A DNA stretch of 11,109 bases from positions 1 to 11,109 of the forward strand of contig JASHSO010000343.1 of NCBI GenBank assembly GCA_030038715.1, in the 5' to 3' direction. This DNA comes from Streptosporangiaceae bacterium. GTDB taxonomy: Bacteria; Actinomycetota; Actinomycetes; Streptosporangiales; Streptosporangiaceae. The notes under the pieces are model-generated. The model was not told the origin of the DNA and ran no database searches. It saw only the letters and a list, made by a program, of their open reading frames with translations. The position numbers and the translations under genes were made by a program. Positions 6,747-11,109 of this stretch are shown piece after piece. Within the stretch, counting starts at the first letter, position 1, and each line of letters opens with the position of its first letter.

Positions 6747-8514
6747 AGGTTCCCGGGGCGGCGCTGAGCACTTCAAAGCCCTTGCGGCCGGCCCTGCTTC
6801 GGCTGGTTCGCTCCGCTCCGCTGCGTGCGGCCAGCCAGGACGAGTAATGCGGCCACCAGCTTCCGCTGCTGGTCGTGGCGTCGGCCAGCCAGGCGCGGGG
6901 GTCGGCCGGGTTCTCGGGTGCCGTCTGGAACGACGCCTTCGGGTTGGTTGGCGGGTTGACCATCGAGGCGATGTGCCCGCTATTGGACAGGACGAAGGAG
7001 ACGTGGCCGCCCAGCAGTTGCGTACTGCGATAGCACGACTGCCATGGACACAAGTGATCGGCAATGCCAGCCACGACGTAGCAGTCCAGGTCGACCTTGG
7101 AGAGGTCGACCGGCGAGCCGAGCATCGACGCAGAACCAGGTTTGGTGAGGGAGTTGTCCGTCGCCAGCCGGATGAAATCTCGGTGCAGCGCCGCAGGCAG
7201 CCTCGTGGTATCGGCATTCCAGTAGAGGATGTCGAATGCCGGCGGCGGCTTGCCCTGCAGGTAGTTGTTGACCCAGTAGTTCCAGATCAGGTCGTCTGGC
7301 CTGAGCCAGGCGAACACCTCCGCCAGCGTGCGGCCGTCCAGGTAGCCGCGGGCGCCGGACGCGGCGATCGCCGCTGCTGCGGTTGCCCGGTCGATGAAGG
7401 CGCCTGCGGTGCCAGCTCGCGCCTGGTCCAGGACCGTCACGCCGAGGCAGAGGGAGGCTAGGTGGTCGAGCTGGCCGATCGTGCTGAGGTGCGCGCCAGC
7501 CATGGACGAGACGATGCCGCCAGAGCACAGCGCGCAGATGTTCGCCTTCGCCGCATGAGTTATCGCCCGCGCCGCGTCCAGCGCCTCGACGACCGCGGCG
7601 CCGTAGCTGTCCAGGTCCCAGTCGCGGTGCCGGGCGTCTGGATTGCGCCAGCTGATCGTGAATACCTGGTGGCCCTGGCCGACTAGGTACTCGGTCATGC
7701 TGCGACCCGGCGCCAGGTCGGTGATGTAGAACTTGTTGATCATCGGCGGCACGATCAGCAGCGGGTATTCGCCCACCACGTCGGTGACCGGCTGGTACTG
7801 GATCAGCTCGAACAGCTCGGTGCGGTGCACCACCGAGCCCGGCGTCACCGCCAGGTCCTTGCCGACCTCGAAAGCGGCGGACTCGATCATGGCGGGGACG
7901 CGCGGCGGCTGCGCCAGGTCGGCGGCCAGCGCACGGAAGCCGCGAACGATACTCAGGCCGCCGCTGTCCACGGCGCTCTTGATAGCAGCCGGATTGAGCA
8001 GCGGGTTGTTGCTCGGAGCGACTGCTGCGATCACGTTCGACAGCACGAACCTGAGCCGCTCGTCATCGCGCCAGTCCAGCTCCGCGGCTGCCAGCAGCTC
8101 CATGGCCGACCTGCTGGCAGCCAGGTAAGCCTGAACTGCCCTCCTGAGCCACGGACTGTCTGCCCAGGCTGGGTCGGCGAACCTGCGGTCCCTGCGGTCT
8201 GGACCAAGCTGCGAGCGGCCCGCGACGATGCGTCCGAGCTCCGCGCCGAGGCCAGCCGCCTGTCCGGCGACCAGCCCGGGGTGCCTGGCCAGGCTGAACG
8301 CGAGGCGCACAGCTGACCCGCCTGGCCGGAACCGGCGCAGCACCCCCAGTGCCCCGTCGGCGAGCAAAAGATCCAGTGCGCCGGCCAGATCTCCGGCGGC
8401 CTCCTGCCAGGGCCCGGGTCGGCCCGATTGCGCGCGTCGCGAGCCGTCGCCGTTGCCGGGGTAGGCGCCCGCGGTGCCCTCGCTGCCCGCGCGGGCCCTG
8501 GATCCGCCGGTCAC
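6730..8514 (-). CDS. phaC: Class II-like poly(3-hydroxyalkanoate) synthase
   Basis: The protein of about 594 residues polymerises 3-hydroxyacyl-CoA into PHA on the granule surface. The C-terminal half closely follows the Pseudomonas mcl synthases. It contains [17 protein letters not shown], then the nucleophile region NICALCSGG with Cys330. [33 protein letters not shown], the acid in [15 protein letters not shown] (Asp486) and the base in [13 protein letters not shown] (His514) follow. The N-terminal 45 residues are Gly/Arg/Ser-rich and look disordered. The GTG start (8512-8514) overlaps the ligase stop as GTGA and is preceded by GAGGAG at plus-strand 8520-8525. An in-frame ATG at 8592 lies inside the ligase gene and is less likely. 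Two oddities are visible. The lipase-like box reads A-L-C-S-G instead of G-x-C-x-G, and two positions known to tune monomer size in Pseudomonas are Thr360 and Ala516. It is a single-subunit enzyme, as no phaE or phaR is nearby. Confidence 0.92.
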   Translation of the reverse strand: MTGGSRARAGSEGTAGAYPGNGDGSRRAQSGRPGPWQEAAGDLAGALDLLLADGALGVLRRFRPGGSAVRLAFSLARHPGLVAGQAAGLGAELGRIVAGRSQLGPDRRDRRFADPAWADSPWLRRAVQAYLAASRSAMELLAAAELDWRDDERLRFVLSNVIAAVAPSNNPLLNPAAIKSAVDSGGLSIVRGFRALAADLAQPPRVPAMIESAAFEVGKDLAVTPGSVVHRTELFELIQYQPVTDVVGEYPLLIVPPMINKFYITDLAPGRSMTEYLVGQGHQVFTISWRNPDARHRDWDLDSYGAAVVEALDAARAITHAAKANICALCSGGIVSSMAGAHLSTIGQLDHLASLCLGVTVLDQARAGTAGAFIDRATAAAAIAASGARGYLDGRTLAEVFAWLRPDDLIWNYWVNNYLQGKPPPAFDILYWNADTTRLPAALHRDFIRLATDNSLTKPGSASMLGSPVDLSKVDLDCYVVAGIADHLCPWQSCYRSTQLLGGHVSFVLSNSGHIASMVNPPTNPKASFQTAPENPADPRAWLADATTSSGSWWPHYSSWLAARSGAERTSRSRAGRKGFEVLSAAPGTYVHDR

Positions 8515-10010
8515 TGCAGCTCCTCGGGCGGGCGGACCGCTCGCCGCAAGATCTTGCCGGTGGGTCCCTTCGGCAGCTCGGAGACCAGCCACACGTGCCG
8601 CGGGTACTTGTAGGCCGCAACTCGGTCCCTGGCGAACGCGCGCAACTCTTCTGGCGTAGCGCTCGCACCGGGCCGGAGCGCGACGGCCGCCGCTACTTCC
8701 TCCCCGAGTTCGGAATGCGCAATGCCGATGACGGCGACCTCGGCCACCGCGGGGTGCTCGTACAGCACTTCCTCGATCTCGCGTGGGTACACGTTGTAAC
8801 CGCCGCGGATGATCATCTCCTTCTTGCGGTCGACGATGTAGTAATAGCCGTCCTCGTCCATCCGCGCGAGATCACCAGTGCGGAACCAGCCGTCCGGAAT
8901 GGCGTCGGCCGTGGCCTCCGGCCGCTCCCAGTACCCCTTCATGACGTTATGGCCGCGGATAGCGATCTCTCCCACCTCCCCCTGCGGGACGGTGCCGCCG
9001 TCGGAACCGACAAGCCTCATCTCCACGCCCAGGATCGGCGTGCCTATCGACCCGGGCTTGCGTGGCTTGTCCGGGTGGTTAAACGAGGCGACCGGCGAGG
9101 TCTCTGACAGCCCGTAGCCCTCCAGGATCACGCAGCCGAACTTCTCTTCGAACCCGCGCAGGACCTCCACCGGCATTGCCGCACCGCCGGAGATGCACAG
9201 CCGCAGCGAGGCGGTCCTGGCAATATCCGCGTTCGGATGGTGCAACATCGCCGCGTACATGGTCGGCACGCCCTCGAAGATCGTGACCCGGTCGCGCTCG
9301 ATGATCTCCAGCGCCTTGCCGGCGTCGAAGCGCGGCAGCAGCGTGAGCGTCCCGCCGGCAACGACAGTGGCGTTCAGCCCGCAGGTAAGCCCGAAGACGT
9401 GGAACAGCGGCAGGCAGCCCATCATGACGTCGTCCGGGGCGTTGCGGAGCAGCGTCTCGGCGGTGAGCTGGGCGTTGCGGCTCAAGCCGCCGTGGGTGAG
9501 CTCGGCACCCTTTGGCTGCCCAGTCGTGCCAGAGGTGTACAGGATGACGGCGTCATCTCCGTCTGCTGCGCTTGTCGCCGCCGGCCGGGGAGCGACCCCG
9601 CGCAGGACGGCGGTGAGGTCTGCGTCGGCCACCTCGATGACGCGTGTTCCGGTGTCGGCCGCGCCCTTGGCCGCCTCGGCTGCCGCCCCTTGCCAGGCCA
9701 GCAGCACGCGTGCCCCGGAGTCGCCCAGGTAGTAAGCGACCTCCCGGCTCTTGAGCAGGGGGTTCATCGGAACGACGATGGCGCCAGCGCCGAGCGCGCC
9801 ATAGAACGCGATAGGGAATGCCGGGATGTTGGGCAGCATCACGCCGACCCGGTCGCCGGCTGCCACGCCAGCCGACTGCAGCAGGCCGGTCACGCCCTGG
9901 CCAGCGGAACGTAGCTGCCCGTAGCTGAGGACAAGGTCGTCGAGCCTGACCGCCGGGTGACCGGGGTCGCTGTCGGCCGCGCGGTCTAGCGCCGCGTACA
10001 GATTGGTCAC
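8511..10010 (-). CDS. Long/medium-chain fatty acyl-CoA ligase (ANL superfamily)
   Basis: A complete 499-residue adenylate-forming ligase. It activates a carboxylic acid with ATP and CoA to an acyl-CoA through an acyl-adenylate. The P-loop-like motif [11 protein letters not shown] is at 158-168, LPLFHVFG at 200-207, and GYGLSETSP at 298-306. [24 protein letters not shown] (374-397) is present in pieces of full identity to the family, [13 protein letters not shown] is at 402-414, and the catalytic lysine is K486 in PTGKILRR (483-490). The start is GTG 10010 (residues VTNLYAALD), six bases from GGGAGG at plus-strand 10017-10022. GTG 10013 directly before it is the alternative. It is the first gene of the operon. 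Its position next to phaC and phaZ suggests that it activates 3-hydroxy or plain fatty acids for the PHA cycle, including those released by PhaZ. This substrate is inferred. Confidence 0.9.
   Translation of the reverse strand: MTNLYAALDRAADSDPGHPAVRLDDLVLSYGQLRSAGQGVTGLLQSAGVAAGDRVGVMLPNIPAFPIAFYGALGAGAIVVPMNPLLKSREVAYYLGDSGARVLLAWQGAAAEAAKGAADTGTRVIEVADADLTAVLRGVAPRPAATSAADGDDAVILYTSGTTGQPKGAELTHGGLSRNAQLTAETLLRNAPDDVMMGCLPLFHVFGLTCGLNATVVAGGTLTLLPRFDAGKALEIIERDRVTIFEGVPTMYAAMLHHPNADIARTASLRLCISGGAAMPVEVLRGFEEKFGCVILEGYGLSETSPVASFNHPDKPRKPGSIGTPILGVEMRLVGSDGGTVPQGEVGEIAIRGHNVMKGYWERPEATADAIPDGWFRTGDLARMDEDGYYYIVDRKKEMIIRGGYNVYPREIEEVLYEHPAVAEVAVIGIAHSELGEEVAAAVALRPGASATPEELRAFARDRVAAYKYPRHVWLVSELPKGPTGKILRRAVRPPEELQ
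8520..8525 (-). promoter_or_regulatory. Shine-Dalgarno of phaC, inside the end of the ligase gene
   Basis: Minus-strand GAGGAG with five bases to GTG 8514. It sits in the last codons of the acyl-CoA ligase (within PEEL) and decides the GTG as phaC start. Confidence 0.65.
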
Positions 10011-10016
10011 CACGCA

Positions 10017-10022
10017 CCTCCC
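10017..10022 (-). promoter_or_regulatory. Shine-Dalgarno of the acyl-CoA ligase
   Basis: Minus-strand GGGAGG. It is six bases from the GTG at 10010 and three from the GTG at 10013, favouring the former as start. Confidence 0.6.
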
Positions 10023-10025
10023 GGG

Positions 10026-10047
10026 CGGCAAGCTGCCGAGTCTCGGC
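10026..10047. promoter_or_regulatory. Two overlapping inverted repeats before the PHA operon
   Basis: CGGCA-AGC-TGCCG (10026-10038) shares bases with GCCGAG-T-CTCGGC (10035-10047). The second has perfect six-base arms around one base. They lie 15-37 bases upstream of the ligase start, just outside its ribosome site. They could be a repressor operator (TetR-type dyads are often of this form), or alternative RNA hairpins in the leader. Which, if either, is unknown. Confidence 0.3.
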
Positions 10048-10220
10048 CGGGCTGGCCCAGTCGCGAGTCTGTCCAAGTATCTGCCCCGCTTGGTCCGGTT
10101 GCTACTGGTGCCCGGTCGCCAGCTGGGTGCGCCGGCTGGCTCGCGGTGAGGACCCGCTACGGGGTCAACCGCGGTGCGGCGGAAGCGACGCGACCGGAAA
10201 AGCGTTAGCGGCCTGGGGCC

Positions 10221-10289
10221 ATGATGGTCATCCTTATCGCAGACCCCCTCGGGGATCTGCTCGCGTGCCATTGGGAGACATCGCCGTGA
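10221..10289 (+). CDS. Possible 22-residue leader ORF before the helicase gene
   Basis: ATG at 10221 opens a frame [22 protein letters not shown] that ends in TGA at 10287-10289. The stop shares bases with the helicase GTG (10286-10288), giving a GTGA overlap. It contains the imperfect hairpin at 10239-10260 and the helicase ribosome site. Its own ribosome site is weak (GGGG at 10215-10218). It might couple translation to the helicase, or be chance: a 23-codon frame is not statistically remarkable. Confidence 0.2.
   Translation: MMVILIADPLGDLLACHWETSP
10239..10260 (+). promoter_or_regulatory. Imperfect hairpin in the helicase leader
   Basis: GCAGACCCCC and GGGGATCTGC face each other over two bases, pairing at nine of ten positions with one C-A mismatch. 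It ends 25 bases before the helicase start and 12 before its ribosome site. No T-run follows, so an intrinsic terminator is unlikely. A stem in the leader mRNA is plausible. Confidence 0.35.
10273..10278 (+). promoter_or_regulatory. Shine-Dalgarno of the HrpA-type helicase
   Basis: GGGAGA with seven bases to the GTG at 10286. It supports that start over an in-frame TTG at 10271, which would overlap the ribosome site itself. Confidence 0.55.
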
Positions 10290-11109
10290 CATCCTCGCTC
10301 GCCGAGCTGCGAGCGCGCCTGCCCGCGCTGATGCTCCGAGATCAGCGCGGGCTCGTCAGGCAGGCGGACCGGGTCGGGGCGCTGCACGCGGTGCCGCCGC
10401 GGGAGCGGGCCCTGGCGGATCTCGCAGCAGCGGTGACGGCTGCGGAGCAGCGGGTGCAGGCCCGCCGGGCCGCTGTCCCCGCTATCAGCTACCCGCCCGA
10501 GCTCCCCGTCTGCCAGCGCAGGGACGAGCTGGCTGAGGCCATCAGGGCTCATCAGGTTGTGATCATCGCTGGCGAGACCGGGTCCGGGAAGACGACCCAG
10601 CTGCCCAAGATCTGCCTGGAAGTCGGCCTTGGCATAACCGGGCAGATCGGCCACACGCAGCCCAGGCGGATCGCAGCAAGGACCGTGGCCGAACGGATCG
10701 CCGCCGAGCTCAAGACGGAGCTCGGTGCCGCGGTCGGCTACAAGGTCAGGTTCGCCGACGCATCGAGCGACGACACGCTGGTGAAGGTGATGACCGACGG
10801 CATCCTGCTGACCGAGATGCAGCGGGACCGCGACCTGCTCCGTTACGACGCCCTGATCATCGACGAGGCGCACGAGCGCAGCCTGAACATCGACTTCATC
10901 CTCGGCTACCTCAAGCAGCTGCTGCCGCGCCGCCCCGACCTCAAGGTCATCATCACCTCGGCCACGATCGACCCGGACCGGTTCTCGCAGCACTTCGGCG
11001 GCGCGCCGGTCATCGAGGTGTCGGGCCGCACGTACCCGGTGCAGGTGCGCTACCGGCCCGTCGAGGAAGACGCCGACCAGGCCCAGGCCATCAGCGACGC
11101 GGTGGACGA
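10286..11109 (+). CDS. hrpA: ATP-dependent RNA helicase HrpA (DEAH box), N-terminal part
   Basis: The gene starts at GTG 10286 and is open to the right edge, giving 274 codons of a protein that in this family is about 1,300 residues. It is an ATP-driven RNA helicase of the cytoplasm. E. coli HrpA has been linked to rescue of stalled ribosomes. After about 70 residues that are helical and arginine-rich comes the first RecA-like domain. [14 protein letters not shown] is at 73-86, Walker [14 protein letters not shown] at 96-108, [13 protein letters not shown] at 123-135, and VMTDGILL (motif Ib) at 168-175. Motif [14 protein letters not shown] is at 193-204, motif III SAT at 225-227, and [13 protein letters not shown] at 246-258. 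The match to proteobacterial HrpA is very close in these blocks. It is transcribed away from the PHA operon and has no evident functional link to it. HrpB is less likely because of the HrpA-type segment [19 protein letters not shown]. Confidence 0.93.
   Translation, partial: MTSSLAELRARLPALMLRDQRGLVRQADRVGALHAVPPRERALADLAAAVTAAEQRVQARRAAVPAISYPPELPVCQRRDELAEAIRAHQVVIIAGETGSGKTTQLPKICLEVGLGITGQIGHTQPRRIAARTVAERIAAELKTELGAAVGYKVRFADASSDDTLVKVMTDGILLTEMQRDRDLLRYDALIIDEAHERSLNIDFILGYLKQLLPRRPDLKVIITSATIDPDRFSQHFGGAPVIEVSGRTYPVQVRYRPVEEDADQAQAISDAVD

Larger units (their letters stand above)
10014..10285. other. Divergent intergenic region with several inverted repeats
   Basis: This stretch separates the divergently read PHA operon and the helicase gene and must hold both promoters. 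I see no convincing -35/-10 pair. It contains the two overlapping dyads at 10026-10047 and a short stem GACCC(6)GGGTC at 10151-10166. The palindrome ACCGCGGT is at 10168-10175 and an imperfect hairpin at 10239-10260. None is followed by a T-run, so they are better seen as possible operators or RNA structures than as terminators. Confidence 0.5.

Noticed and set aside
6747..7217. N-terminal extension of PhaZ to 7217
   Set aside because: The extra 157 residues are an Arg/Pro/Ser-rich shadow of phaC. PhaZ homology starts just after the ATG at 6746.
8349..9107. 252-codon + strand frame opposite the ligase
   Set aside because: Antisense shadow of the ligase C-terminal region, without a ribosome site or any domain.
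10011..10292. N-terminal extension of the acyl-CoA ligase to 10292
   Set aside because: The added 94 residues are intergenic translation across several inverted repeats. A good ribosome site and family-typical N-terminus support GTG 10010.
10205..10993. 262-codon minus-strand frame opposite hrpA
   Set aside because: Antisense shadow. The + strand carries Walker A, DEAH and SAT in order.

Overview
The window looks like chromosomal DNA from a high-GC actinobacterium. Third codon positions are strongly G/C. GTG starts are common: three of the five operon genes, the helicase and probably the transporter begin with GTG. There is a predicted F420-dependent luciferase-like oxidoreductase, and the galE-like and DMT-transporter types are ones usual in soil actinomycetes (Streptosporangiales or Frankia-like). 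The genus cannot be told from this sequence alone. No tRNA, rRNA, CRISPR array, insertion sequence or phage gene was seen.

Layout, left (+ strand): the C-terminal end of an unknown membrane-anchored protein (2-190), a complete GalE-type NAD-dependent sugar-nucleotide epimerase (324-1316), a nine-helix DMT-superfamily transporter (about 1467-2372), and a serine beta-lactamase-like hydrolase (2462-3689). The hydrolase is broken by an internal deletion plus frameshift. These + genes show no close coupling to each other.

Layout, middle (- strand, read right to left from 10010 to 3740): a compact five-gene operon. The order is fatty acyl-CoA ligase, class II-like PHA synthase (PhaC), mcl-type intracellular PHA depolymerase (PhaZ), an acyl-CoA dehydrogenase of the glutaryl-CoA-dehydrogenase-like group, and an LLM-class F420-dependent oxidoreductase. 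Junctions are a 4-base GTGA overlap, a 17-base overlap, another GTGA overlap, and an 11-base gap holding a strong Shine-Dalgarno, so translational coupling is likely. The genes make sense as a medium-chain polyhydroxyalkanoate storage and turnover module. The ligase activates (hydroxy)fatty acids, PhaC polymerises 3-hydroxyacyl-CoA, PhaZ releases hydroxy acids again, and the dehydrogenase links the pool to beta-oxidation. No phasin, PhaJ, PhaA or PhaB lies inside the window. The role of the F420 enzyme is open.

Layout, right: a 272-base divergent intergenic region (10014-10285) with several inverted repeats and a possible 22-residue leader ORF, then the N-terminal 274 codons of an HrpA-type DEAH-box RNA helicase (+, from 10286, running off the window).

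The points most worth a second look are the ligase-phaC-phaZ-dehydrogenase-F420 operon, the unusual residues of its PHA synthase (Ala in place of the first Gly of the lipase box, and Thr and Ala at two known specificity positions), and the deleted serine hydrolase.
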